From the NCBI GenBank assembly GCA_910578105.1, contig CAJTPD010000002.1:1-21258 (forward strand): DNA of 21,258 nt, in the 5' to 3' direction. The position numbers and the translations under genes were made by a program. This stretch comes from an uncultured Odoribacter sp. GTDB taxonomy: Bacteria > Bacteroidota > Bacteroidia > Bacteroidales > Marinifilaceae. The notes under the pieces are model-generated. The model was not told the origin of the DNA. It saw only the letters and a program-made list of their open reading frames with translations, and did no database searches. Shown one piece after another: positions 7,385-15,217 of the stretch (its first letter is position 1; the number at the start of each line of letters is the position of its first letter).

Positions 7385-9307
7385 TTATCCTTCCATAAAC
7401 TTCTTCATATTCAGGATATTTCGTGGATTCCGGATATCTTTTCCTTCCGGAGTATAAAGATAGTCCAGTTCTTCTCTGAAAACTTCATAAACTTTGCGGC
7501 GGACCACCTTCGCCGTGGAATTTATGGTCCCGTTCCGTTCGGAAAGCGGTTCCGGCAAAATTCCGGCTACAGCCGGCAACCAACGTTCCGGAAACATCGC
7601 TTCAAAAGGGCCGCCTTTACGAAATTTCATCAACTCACTATGTATTTTGGCCAAAATTAATTTATAACTTTCCACAGAACCCGGTTTTTCTCCCTGCCGG
7701 CGGACATATTCAAGGCAAACGGCCTTATTCGGTACAATCAATCCGGATGTATAGGCCGACTGATTATTATACAACACACAATTGTCAATATAAGGCGACA
7801 ATTCCGCAATGGCTTCCTCAATGCCTTCCGGACTGTATTTCTCTCCGTCACCGGCAATCAGCAAGGATTTAAAACGTCCCGATACATACAATAATCCTTC
7901 TTCATTGACAAAGCCCATATCTCCGGTATATAACCATCCGTCGCGGATAACTTCTGCAGTAGCCGCCTCATTTTTCCAATAACCTTTCATTACATTTCCC
8001 CCGCGGATGACAATTTCCCCCGGCACGCCCTGCGGCAATTCATTTCCCCTGTCATCACAAATCTTCAAGTCCAGGGGCTGTACAATGCAACCGGAAGACC
8101 CGAACCGATGGTAACGGGGACGGTTTGAACTAATAACGGGAGAAGCTTCTGAAAGCCCGTATCCCTGCAACATCGGAACTCCCAATGCCCGGTAATAACG
8201 CTGCAATTCCCTATCCAGCAAGGCCCCTCCCCCGACAAAAAACCTCAGATTACCACCGAATATTCTCCGGATTTTCCTGAAAACCAAAACATCCGTCAAC
8301 TTCACCAACGGCCAGAGAATGCATCTTCCTCCCTTATGCTGATAATTACCCGGACCGTAATAATAATACCCCAACTTCAATCCCCACTGATACAACTTCC
8401 GTACTATCCAATTTTTTTGCCGCACCGCAGTTTCGATATTCTTCCGGAAATTTTTAGCCAAAGCAGGCACACTTAATAAAACATGTGGTTTTACCTCTTT
8501 CAGATTCTCCGGAATATTCCGGAGATATTCCAGCGGAGATTTCCCGAAATCCACTGAAGCCAAAGAAGCCCCGTTGTACATAAAAGAATAGATACCCACG
8601 GTATGTGCAAAACTATGGTCCCACGGAAGAAATAACAAAATTTTATAATATGCCGGAATCTGAATCAAAGAATCGGACTGCAACACATTACACACATAAT
8701 TTCCGTGAGTCAGCATAACCCCCTTAGGGTCGGCCGTCGTCCCCGAAGTATAAGAAATATTCGCCAGGTCATCCGCCTGAACGGCAAGAAACCGCTCTTC
8801 CAGTTTCCCCGGATGAACAGACATATACCGCCGGCCATCCTCCCTGAGCCGCTCAAATGAATGGTATTTTCCCTGTTCAGTTAACGAACCGGAAATAACA
8901 AAAACTTTCTCAACTCCGGGCACTTCCGGTTCCAATTTCCGGACAATATCCGCATAATAATCCGATACTATCAGAAAACGGGCTCCGGAATGATTGATAC
9001 GAAAAATCAATTCATTTACCGTCAGCTTAATGCTTAACGGAACATTCACTCCGCCGGCATACAATACTCCAAGCTCACCATAAACCCATTCATTGCATCC
9101 CTGACTCAACAAAGCTACCCGGTCTCCCTTATCCAATCCCGCTGCCAGCAATCCCCCGGCGACAGTCAATACCGCTTCCCGGGTTTCTCTGTAGGTTGCT
9201 GCCCGATAATATCCATCCCGTTTTTCCCACAAATAAGGGTTTTCCGGAAACTTCCGGAAACTCCTTTCCAGCAAGTCAATTATCGTATGCAACTCCTCTT
9301 TTATCAT
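7385..9307 (-). CDS. AMP-binding long-chain fatty acid-CoA ligase
   Basis: The 640-residue protein is an ANL-superfamily adenylating enzyme, most like long-chain acyl-CoA synthetases. These activate fatty acids with ATP and then load coenzyme A. The motifs are in order: the phosphate loop YTSGTTADPKG (186-196), QGYGLSE (381-387), LYTGD (459-463), the hinge region with Arg478 (SGRFK), and Lys600 in the NGTINSTAK segment, in the place of the catalytic lysine. No signal peptide is present, and a peripheral membrane location is likely. The length and the long C-terminal arm suit the long-chain branch. A TATATTTG box lies only four bases before the ATG, so transcription may start at or near the start codon. 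It heads a same-strand series with ispG, MATE and the kinase-like gene. Confidence 0.92.
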   Translation of the reverse strand: MIKEELHTIIDLLERSFRKFPENPYLWEKRDGYYRAATYRETREAVLTVAGGLLAAGLDKGDRVALLSQGCNEWVYGELGVLYAGGVNVPLSIKLTVNELIFRINHSGARFLIVSDYYADIVRKLEPEVPGVEKVFVISGSLTEQGKYHSFERLREDGRRYMSVHPGKLEERFLAVQADDLANISYTSGTTADPKGVMLTHGNYVCNVLQSDSLIQIPAYYKILLFLPWDHSFAHTVGIYSFMYNGASLASVDFGKSPLEYLRNIPENLKEVKPHVLLSVPALAKNFRKNIETAVRQKNWIVRKLYQWGLKLGYYYYGPGNYQHKGGRCILWPLVKLTDVLVFRKIRRIFGGNLRFFVGGGALLDRELQRYYRALGVPMLQGYGLSEASPVISSNRPRYHRFGSSGCIVQPLDLKICDDRGNELPQGVPGEIVIRGGNVMKGYWKNEAATAEVIRDGWLYTGDMGFVNEEGLLYVSGRFKSLLIAGDGEKYSPEGIEEAIAELSPYIDNCVLYNNQSAYTSGLIVPNKAVCLEYVRRQGEKPGSVESYKLILAKIHSELMKFRKGGPFEAMFPERWLPAVAGILPEPLSERNGTINSTAKVVRRKVYEVFREELDYLYTPEGKDIRNPRNILNMKKFMEG

Positions 9308-9311
9308 GTCA

Positions 9312-9319
9312 CAAATATA
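9312..9319 (-). promoter_or_regulatory. Perfect -7 box abutting the acyl-CoA ligase start codon
   Basis: On the minus strand this reads TATATTTG, an exact match to the Bacteroidetes -7 consensus. It ends four bases before the ATG (9307-9305). No good -33 TTTG is found at the expected spacing. If used, transcription would start almost at the ATG, giving a leaderless message. It may also be a chance match in AT-rich DNA. Confidence 0.35.
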
Positions 9320-9506
9320 GCAAAAAAATGCGTTACCCTATTGGGCTTCTCTTTCCAATGATATGTTTAAAATTTTAAAAGCCATTTGCAAACAACACTT
9401 CTTCCGGTCCCTACGGCAACCTTTTGCTGTTCCCTGACGTATTCCCTGTTACGCCCTCTGCTGACACGGAACAGAGTAGAAACAAACCATATAAAACTGA
9501 GCCATT

Positions 9507-9743
9507 ATGAGACTATTTATCGCAGGAATTCTGACTCTCGTTATCTATTTACTAACCCCGGACACTACCGATATGTCCGCATCCGTTTATCATTCACAAC
9601 CGCAACCGGATGTCCCGGTTATATACCACCCATTGCATCCGTCTGACTTTTTCTTTACAACTTTTCTTCAGGAAAGACACCACCACCTTATCATAAAATT
9701 TCCCGGCCTCCCGAATTCTCCCGCCGGGAATGTATTACCCTGA
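9507..9743 (+). CDS. Doubtful small protein with hydrophobic N-terminus
   Basis: The frame encodes 78 residues. Residues 2-17 (RLFIAGILTLVIYLLT) form a hydrophobic segment that could be a signal or membrane anchor. The rest is polar, rich in Pro and His (three consecutive His near residue 59), without cysteine or any motif I recognise. Codon choice (CCG for Pro, GAC, GCA) is similar to nearby genes, and it fills otherwise empty DNA. No clear ribosome site or promoter is visible. An overlapping frame at 9386-9646 looks less protein-like. It could be a lineage-specific secreted peptide or simply a chance ORF. Confidence 0.3.
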   Translation: MRLFIAGILTLVIYLLTPDTTDMSASVYHSQPQPDVPVIYHPLHPSDFFFTTFLQERHHHLIIKFPGLPNSPAGNVLP

Positions 9744-9956
9744 GAAAATTTATTGTAAACTGAAATAAACATACCAAAATATAAAATTTTACAATATGCC
9801 GGTAATTCCTGTTCACCGGAAATTATAGTCCGGCCCCTCTGCGACACGCTCATTCATTTCCGTCAAGAATACTTCTTCGTTAAACTCCCGATACAAACTC
9901 CCTCTTCATTTTCAGAAATAATTTGCCACAATCTGGCATAAAAACCTATTTTTCCT

Positions 9957-9964
9957 TACCTTTA
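9957..9964 (+). promoter_or_regulatory. Possible -7 promoter element of cysS
   Basis: TACCTTTA matches TAnnTTTG at seven of eight positions and lies 32 nt before the cysS ATG. No TTTG is found at the normal -33 spacing; the nearest, at 9922-9925, is 31 nt upstream. The call is weak. Confidence 0.3.
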
Positions 9965-9996
9965 CGCTTCAATTTAAATATCTATCTGATAAAACT

Positions 9997-11472
9997 ATGG
10001 AAAACAACCTGATGATATACAATACGCTCACGCGTAAAAAAGAGAAATTCGAACCCGTCAATCCGCCTTTTGCAGGCCTGTATGTTTGCGGTCCGACAGT
10101 ATACGGAGATGCCCACCTGGGCCACGCCCGTCCGGCCATTACATTTGACCTGGTATTCCGCTACCTCAAATACCTGGGCTATCAGGTTCGTTATGTCCGG
10201 AACATTACGGATGTAGGACATTTAACCAACGACAGCGACGACGGAGAAGACAAAATTGCCAAAAAGGCAAAACTGGACCAATTGGAACCCATGGAAATCG
10301 TGCAGTTTTATACCAACCGCTACCATAAAAACATGGAGCAATTAAATACGCTGCCGCCAAGTATAGAACCCCACGCTTCCGGTCACATCATTGAACAGAT
10401 TGAATTGGTCAAAAAAATACTGGAAAACGGATTTGCCTATGAAAGCGACGGCAGCATTTATTTCGATGTCGAAGCCTACAATAAAAAATACGACTACGGA
10501 AAACTTTCAGGCCGGCGGATTGAAGAACTGATTGCCAACACCCGGCAGTTAGACGGACAAAGTGAAAAACACAATCCGGCAGATTTCGCCCTTTGGAAAA
10601 AAGCCAGCCCGGAACATATCATGCGCTGGCCCTCTCCCTGGAGCAACGGTTTTCCGGGCTGGCACCTGGAATGTTCCTGCATGAGCCAGAAATACCTGGG
10701 AGACTGTTTCGACATTCATGGCGGAGGTTTGGATTTACAATTCCCTCATCACGAATGTGAAATAGCCCAAAGCACGGCTGCTTACGGCCATGAAGCTGTA
10801 AAATACTGGATGCACAACAACATGGTGACCATTAACGGACAGAAAATGGGAAAATCTCTGGGTAACTTCATCACTTTGGACCAATTGTTCTCAGGTGACA
10901 ACAAAGTGCTTGAACAAGCTTACTCTCCGATGACCATCCGTTTCTTCATCCTGCAAGCCCATTACCGCAGTCCGCTCGACTTTTCCAATGAAGCACTGAA
11001 AGCGGCACAAAAAGGATACGAACGACTGATGGCTGCAACAAGTGCTTTGGACAAAATAAAAGCGACTCCGGAAAATACTGTAGATATTGACGGACTTGCC
11101 ACCAAATGCCGGGAAGCGATTAACGATGATTTGAACACTCCTTTGCTGATTTCCTTTCTATTCGACGGTGTACGCACCATCAATTCACTGATTGCCGGAA
11201 ACGAAAAAATCAACGAAGAAAATCTGGGCAAACTGAAAAAATTATATCATGATTTTGTTTTTGAGATACTTGGCCTGAAAGCAGAAACCGAAGCCATCAG
11301 TCAGGACCATCAGGTTCTGGGCAAAATTCTGGACATGGTCATGGCTATCCGCACCGAAGCCAAACAGAAAAAAGACTGGGCCACCTCAGACAAAATCCGG
11401 GATGAGTTAAAAAACGCAGGTGTCATTATCAAAGACACCAAAGAAGGATATGAATGGAGCTTAGAAAATTAA
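9997..11472 (+). CDS. cysS: Cysteine-tRNA ligase
   Basis: This class I aminoacyl-tRNA synthetase (491 residues) charges tRNA-Cys in the cytoplasm. The HIGH-type motif is HLGH (40-43), just after CGPTVYG. The KMSKS motif is KMGKS (283-287), followed by LGN. The zinc site that selects cysteine can be matched to the E. coli enzyme: Cys31, Cys226, His251 and Glu255 correspond to Cys28, Cys209, His234 and Glu238. The C-terminal helical anticodon-binding region is complete, including the KDWATSDKIRDELKNAG stretch typical of the family. The ATG at 9997 gives the usual N-terminus. The next gene begins 10 nt after the stop and is probably cotranscribed. Confidence 0.98.
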   Translation: MENNLMIYNTLTRKKEKFEPVNPPFAGLYVCGPTVYGDAHLGHARPAITFDLVFRYLKYLGYQVRYVRNITDVGHLTNDSDDGEDKIAKKAKLDQLEPMEIVQFYTNRYHKNMEQLNTLPPSIEPHASGHIIEQIELVKKILENGFAYESDGSIYFDVEAYNKKYDYGKLSGRRIEELIANTRQLDGQSEKHNPADFALWKKASPEHIMRWPSPWSNGFPGWHLECSCMSQKYLGDCFDIHGGGLDLQFPHHECEIAQSTAAYGHEAVKYWMHNNMVTINGQKMGKSLGNFITLDQLFSGDNKVLEQAYSPMTIRFFILQAHYRSPLDFSNEALKAAQKGYERLMAATSALDKIKATPENTVDIDGLATKCREAINDDLNTPLLISFLFDGVRTINSLIAGNEKINEENLGKLKKLYHDFVFEILGLKAETEAISQDHQVLGKILDMVMAIRTEAKQKKDWATSDKIRDELKNAGVIIKDTKEGYEWSLEN

Positions 11473-11482
11473 TCTTTACTAT

Positions 11483-12595
11483 ATGCCTTATTTATATTAT
11501 TTTATCTGTCTGATGTTACTCTGTTCCTGCGGGGGAAATTCCACCAGAGAAAAGGGAAACGGAGAAACAGAAATTGCTCTTTCAACAGCCGGAAAAAATG
11601 AAGTAAAATATGTCAACAGCATCAAAATAATCTCCCCCGGAAAAAATAAAATATATAATTTCGGGGAAGACATCACAATACAATTTGAAAACAAAGAGCA
11701 TTTTCCCATTGATTCTTCATCCGTTTTCATAAACGGTCATGAAATAGCCAGACTGGGTAAAAATGTAAATCGCCATATCCTCCGCCTGCCGGAAAATAAA
11801 GCCGGATACACCTCCATAAAAATAATGAGCTGGCATCCGGACAACAAAAGAAGCACTGCCACAGTCCGCATCCGGTTAAAACCGACCCAGGCTCCGGAAA
11901 AATACACTTACAAAATACTGAAAGTTTTTCCTCACGACCGGGAAGCCTATACGCAAGGATTACAATATTGGAATGGTTATCTGTACGAAGGAACCGGACA
12001 ATACGGAGAATCTTCCATCCGGAAAACAGACATGCAAAGCGGGAATATACTTTCCGTACTAAACATTGACAGCCAATATTTCGGAGAAGGCATCACCATC
12101 TGCAATGATAAAATTTACCAGCTCACCTGGCGTTCAAAAAAAGGTTTTATTTATAACCTGAAAACTTTTACGCTGGAATCTACTTTCAACTACAACTCCG
12201 AGGGATGGGGCATCACCACCGTCGGAGAGCATCTGATTATGAGCGACGGAAGCAATAAACTTTATCACGTCACCCCTTCCGGCTTCAGCATCATCAAAGA
12301 AGTGGAAGTATACGACCACAATGGCGAGGTCAGCCAACTGAATGAACTGGAATATGTAAACGGCCTGGTGTGGGCCAATGTGTGGCTTACCGACCGGATT
12401 GTCGCCATCGACCCGGAAACCGGTGTGGTAAAAGCCGAATTAGATATGACAGGACTGCTGCCGGAAAGCGACAGGGCCGGTCTCAATGAAAAAGACGATG
12501 TGCTGAACGGCATAGCCTGGAATGCGGAAAAAAACACATTTTATGTGACAGGCAAGCGGTGGCCAAAAATATTTGAAATCAAAATCAATGAATAA
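11483..12595 (+). CDS. Glutaminyl-peptide cyclotransferase (beta-propeller type), lipoprotein
   Basis: The 370-residue protein has a lipoprotein signal: a hydrophobic start, then LCSCGG, with Cys16 the likely lipidated residue. After a linker comes an Ig-like beta domain (about 40-130). From about 135 to the end is the glutaminyl cyclase domain of the plant/bacterial five-bladed propeller type. Its markers are DREAYTQGLQYWNGYLYEGTG, FGEGIT, GWGITTVGEHLIMSDGS, LNELEYVNGLVWANVW and LNGIAWN near the end. Enzymes of this family turn N-terminal glutamine into pyroglutamate, which protects secreted proteins from aminopeptidases. In Bacteroidetes many exported proteins start with Gln after signal cleavage (as predicted for two in this window), so a periplasmic envelope role fits. 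It starts 10 nt after cysS. Confidence 0.88.
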   Translation: MPYLYYFICLMLLCSCGGNSTREKGNGETEIALSTAGKNEVKYVNSIKIISPGKNKIYNFGEDITIQFENKEHFPIDSSSVFINGHEIARLGKNVNRHILRLPENKAGYTSIKIMSWHPDNKRSTATVRIRLKPTQAPEKYTYKILKVFPHDREAYTQGLQYWNGYLYEGTGQYGESSIRKTDMQSGNILSVLNIDSQYFGEGITICNDKIYQLTWRSKKGFIYNLKTFTLESTFNYNSEGWGITTVGEHLIMSDGSNKLYHVTPSGFSIIKEVEVYDHNGEVSQLNELEYVNGLVWANVWLTDRIVAIDPETGVVKAELDMTGLLPESDRAGLNEKDDVLNGIAWNAEKNTFYVTGKRWPKIFEIKINE

Positions 12596-12672
12596 TAAAT
12601 GATTCTTATGCCGGATGAGATGAAATTATCCATCCTTTCATAATATTCGTTTATTCCCCAAAAAATCACATA

Positions 12673-13338
12673 ATGGATGTAAAAATCGAAGAATCCTGGA
12701 AAGAATTGCTGAAAGAGGAATTTGAAAAACCTTATTTTTCAGAATTGATTTCCTTTGTTAAAAACGAATATGCCACAACACGGATATATCCTCCGGGCAA
12801 ATTAATTTTTAACGCATTCAACCATTGTCCGGCAGACAATACCAAAGTCGTTATTCTGGGCCAGGACCCATACCACGGCCCGGGGCAGGCACACGGACTT
12901 TGTTTCTCTGTACCCGAAGGGATAGAACAACCTCCCTCCCTGCAAAATATATTTAAAGAGATACACGACGACCTGGGAACACCTGTTCCCGCATCCGGCA
13001 ATCTGGAACGCTGGTCGGACCAGGGGGTATTATTATTAAATGCAACCCTCACCGTCCGGGCACATCAGGCAGGTTCGCACCAGAACAAAGGCTGGGAAAC
13101 CTTTACCGATGCAGTTATTCGGGCCATAGCCGAAAAGAAAGAACACCTTGTATTTCTTTTATGGGGTTCCTACGCACAACGCAAAGGAGCTTTCATCAAC
13201 ACCAACAGACATCTGGTGCTGAAATGCGTCCACCCTTCTCCTCTGTCAGCCAACCGGGGAGGATGGTTCGGTAATCACCAGTTCAGCCGGACCAACCAAT
13301 ATTTACAGGAACATGGATTAAAACCGATTGAGTGGTAA
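12673..13338 (+). CDS. ung: Uracil-DNA glycosylase
   Basis: This family 1 uracil-DNA glycosylase (221 residues) removes uracil from DNA to start base-excision repair. The water-activating loop GQDPYHGPGQAHGLCFSV places Asp65 and His68. The C-terminal HPSPLSA motif has His187, the same position as in the E. coli enzyme. The DNA-minor-groove loop residues around HPSPLSANRGGWFGNHQF are complete. Length and motif order are normal. It lies 77 nt after the glutaminyl cyclase gene, with only a weak six-pair hairpin (12620-12641) between, so readthrough from cysS is possible. The Bax-inhibitor-like gene follows 33 nt later. Confidence 0.98.
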   Translation: MDVKIEESWKELLKEEFEKPYFSELISFVKNEYATTRIYPPGKLIFNAFNHCPADNTKVVILGQDPYHGPGQAHGLCFSVPEGIEQPPSLQNIFKEIHDDLGTPVPASGNLERWSDQGVLLLNATLTVRAHQAGSHQNKGWETFTDAVIRAIAEKKEHLVFLLWGSYAQRKGAFINTNRHLVLKCVHPSPLSANRGGWFGNHQFSRTNQYLQEHGLKPIEW

Positions 13339-13371
13339 AAAGAAACAAATAATATTTAAACGAAAAAAGCT

Positions 13372-14079
13372 ATGAATAATTACGAACCGCAAGTATTTAA
13401 AGAACAATATCAGACTCCTTCCCGGACAGCAACCAACACGCTTGTACGGAGTGTTTATATATGGATGTGTACGGCACTGCTACTGACCGGTGCTACGGCA
13501 ACTTTAGTAGCCGGCAGCCCCCGGTTACTGGAAATTATTTTTTCAAGCAAGGCTATTTTCTGGATGTTGCTCATTGCCCAGTTTGGTCTGGTATGGGCAA
13601 TTTCGGCCAAAGTAACCTCTTTCCGCCTGCCCGCTTTATCCGGTCTGTTTATGCTGTACTCTGTACTCACCGGAATCACTTTTTCAGTTTATTTTCTGGT
13701 CTTTACAGCAGAATCCATCGCTTCCACATTCTTCATTACGGCCGGAACTTTTGCCGTCATGAGCCTATACGGTTTTGTCACAAAAGCCGATTTGACAAAA
13801 TTGGGCAATCTGCTGCTGATGGGCCTGATTGGAATCATCATCGCTTCCGTCGTGAACCTTTTCCTGAAAAACGAAACCGTATATTGGGTGGTGACTTATG
13901 CCGGAGTGCTCATTTTTACCGGTTTGGTAGCTTATGATACCCAAAAAATCAAAGCCCTTGCCTACGCTTCCGACAACGAACACACACAGAAATTGGCCAT
14001 TTGCGGGGCACTGTCCCTGTATCTGGATTTCATTAACCTATTTATCATGTTATTACGGATTTTCGGACAACGGAAATAA
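13372..14079 (+). CDS. Bax inhibitor-1/YccA family membrane protein
   Basis: The 235-residue inner-membrane protein has about seven membrane helices after a polar N-terminus of some 25 residues. Family hallmarks near the end are YDTQKIK (a conserved Asp after the sixth helix) and the final amphipathic helix LYLDFINLFIMLLRI. BI-1 relatives such as YccA and YetJ are linked to FtsH-dependent quality control or pH-sensitive calcium leak; which applies here is unknown. An A-rich region precedes the ATG, as is usual in this phylum. It lies 33 nt after ung on the same strand and is probably cotranscribed with it. Confidence 0.92.
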   Translation: MNNYEPQVFKEQYQTPSRTATNTLVRSVYIWMCTALLLTGATATLVAGSPRLLEIIFSSKAIFWMLLIAQFGLVWAISAKVTSFRLPALSGLFMLYSVLTGITFSVYFLVFTAESIASTFFITAGTFAVMSLYGFVTKADLTKLGNLLLMGLIGIIIASVVNLFLKNETVYWVVTYAGVLIFTGLVAYDTQKIKALAYASDNEHTQKLAICGALSLYLDFINLFIMLLRIFGQRK

Positions 14080-14105
14080 TTTGTCAGGAGAAATCATTAC
14101 TTTTG
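14080..14105 (+). promoter_or_regulatory. Likely promoter of the aldolase gene
   Basis: TACTTTTG at 14098-14105 matches TAnnTTTG exactly and lies 30 nt before the aldolase ATG (14136). A TTTG at 14080-14083 could be the -33 box, but its 14-nt spacing is shorter than normal. A strong independent promoter would suit a glycolytic gene. Confidence 0.45.
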
Positions 14106-14135
14106 AAATCAAAATAGCAATAAAATACACAAACT

Positions 14136-15131
14136 ATGGTTAACTACAAAGAATTAGGACTGGTAAACACCAGGGAAATGTTCAAAAAAGCAATGGCAGG
14201 AAAATATGCGATTGCCGCTTTCAATTTCAACAACATGGAACAGATGCAGGCCATCATCCAGGCCGCCGTTGAATGCAAATCACCGGTAATCCTCCAGGTT
14301 TCAAGCGGTGCCCGTAAATATGCCAACCAGACTCTTCTGCGTTATATGGCTCAGGGAGCTGTTGAATACGCAAAAGAACTGGGACTAAATATCCCTATCA
14401 CCCTTCACCTGGACCACGGAGACAGCTTTGAATTGTGCAAAAGCTGTATCGATATGGGCTTCTCTTCTGTCATGATTGACGGCTCACATCTGCCTTATGA
14501 GGAAAACGTAGCCCTCACCAAAAAAGTAGTGGAATATGCCCACCAGTTCGACGTAACCGTAGAAGGAGAATTAGGAGTGCTGGCAGGTGTTGAAGACGAA
14601 GTTTCCGCAGAGCACCACACTTACACAGAACCGGAACAAGTGGAAGACTTTGTAAAGAAAACCGGAGTGGATTCCCTGGCGATTTCCATCGGCACATCCC
14701 ACGGAGCAAATAAATTCAAACCGGAACAATGCACCCGCAATGCGGACGGTATCTTAGTACCTCCTCCATTGCGTTTCGATATTCTGAAAGAAATTGAAAA
14801 ACGGATTCCGGGTTTCCCTATCGTATTGCACGGTTCTTCTTCCGTTCCCCAGGACAAAGTAGCCATCATCAACAAATACGGCGGTGCCCTGAAAGATGCC
14901 ATCGGTATTCCGGAAGAACAACTGCGTGAAGCTGCCAAATCAGCCGTTTGTAAAATCAACATCGACTCAGACGGACGTCTGGCCATGACCGCTGCCGTAC
15001 GCGAAATCTTTGCCACCAAACCGGCAGAATTCGACCCGCGTAAGTACTTAGGACCGGCCCGCGATTCTCTGAAAGAACTCTACAAACACAAACTGACTAA
15101 TGTATTGGGAAGTGCCAATACGGTGGAATAA
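14136..15131 (+). CDS. fba: Class II fructose-1,6-bisphosphate aldolase
   Basis: This zinc-dependent aldolase (331 residues) interconverts fructose 1,6-bisphosphate with dihydroxyacetone phosphate and glyceraldehyde 3-phosphate in glycolysis and gluconeogenesis. The signature ITLHLDHGDSFE gives the catalytic Asp93 and zinc ligand His94. VEGELGVLAGVEDE supplies the Glu metal-site region. DSLAISIGTSHG and VLHGSSSVP carry the later His ligands and phosphate-binding residues, and NIDSDGRLAMTAAVRE is also typical. Length fits the class II family. It has its own likely promoter and ends just before a GC-rich hairpin. It is a core gene with codon use suggesting high expression. Confidence 0.97.
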   Translation: MVNYKELGLVNTREMFKKAMAGKYAIAAFNFNNMEQMQAIIQAAVECKSPVILQVSSGARKYANQTLLRYMAQGAVEYAKELGLNIPITLHLDHGDSFELCKSCIDMGFSSVMIDGSHLPYEENVALTKKVVEYAHQFDVTVEGELGVLAGVEDEVSAEHHTYTEPEQVEDFVKKTGVDSLAISIGTSHGANKFKPEQCTRNADGILVPPPLRFDILKEIEKRIPGFPIVLHGSSSVPQDKVAIINKYGGALKDAIGIPEEQLREAAKSAVCKINIDSDGRLAMTAAVREIFATKPAEFDPRKYLGPARDSLKELYKHKLTNVLGSANTVE

Positions 15132-15137
15132 ACAACC

Positions 15138-15173
15138 AAGGGGCCGTTTAACATAAAAGTTATCCGGCCCCTT
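15138..15173. terminator. GC-rich hairpin after fba, likely two-way
   Basis: AAGGGGCCG (15138-15146) pairs perfectly with CGGCCCCTT (15165-15173) across an 18-nt AT-rich loop. It lies 6 bases after the fba stop and 44 bases beyond the stop of the converging TolC-family gene. No strong T run follows, so it may serve both strands as a structured 3' end. Confidence 0.75.
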
Positions 15174-15217
15174 AAAGTATCAACAAGAAACTACAATCAA
15201 ACAGGCCTCTGCCCCGA

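Larger units (their letters stand above)
9308..9996. other. 689-bp intergenic stretch between divergent genes
   Basis: This lies between the divergent acyl-CoA ligase and cysS genes, and it is long for this compact window. It holds one doubtful small ORF (9507-9743). An AT-rich inverted repeat follows (ATTGTAAA, 9752-9759, with TTTACAAT, 9788-9795), which may end transcription of that ORF. Next is a short CCGGT/ACCGG inverted repeat (9799-9803 with 9815-9819). Near cysS is a TGCCA-CAATC-TGGCA palindrome (9924-9938), operator-like in shape. I see no tRNA or other RNA gene. Confidence 0.5.

Noticed and set aside
9386..9646. 86-codon plus-strand frame in the gap before cysS
   Set aside because: It overlaps the 9507-9743 frame, lacks a signal or domain, and its composition is less protein-like.
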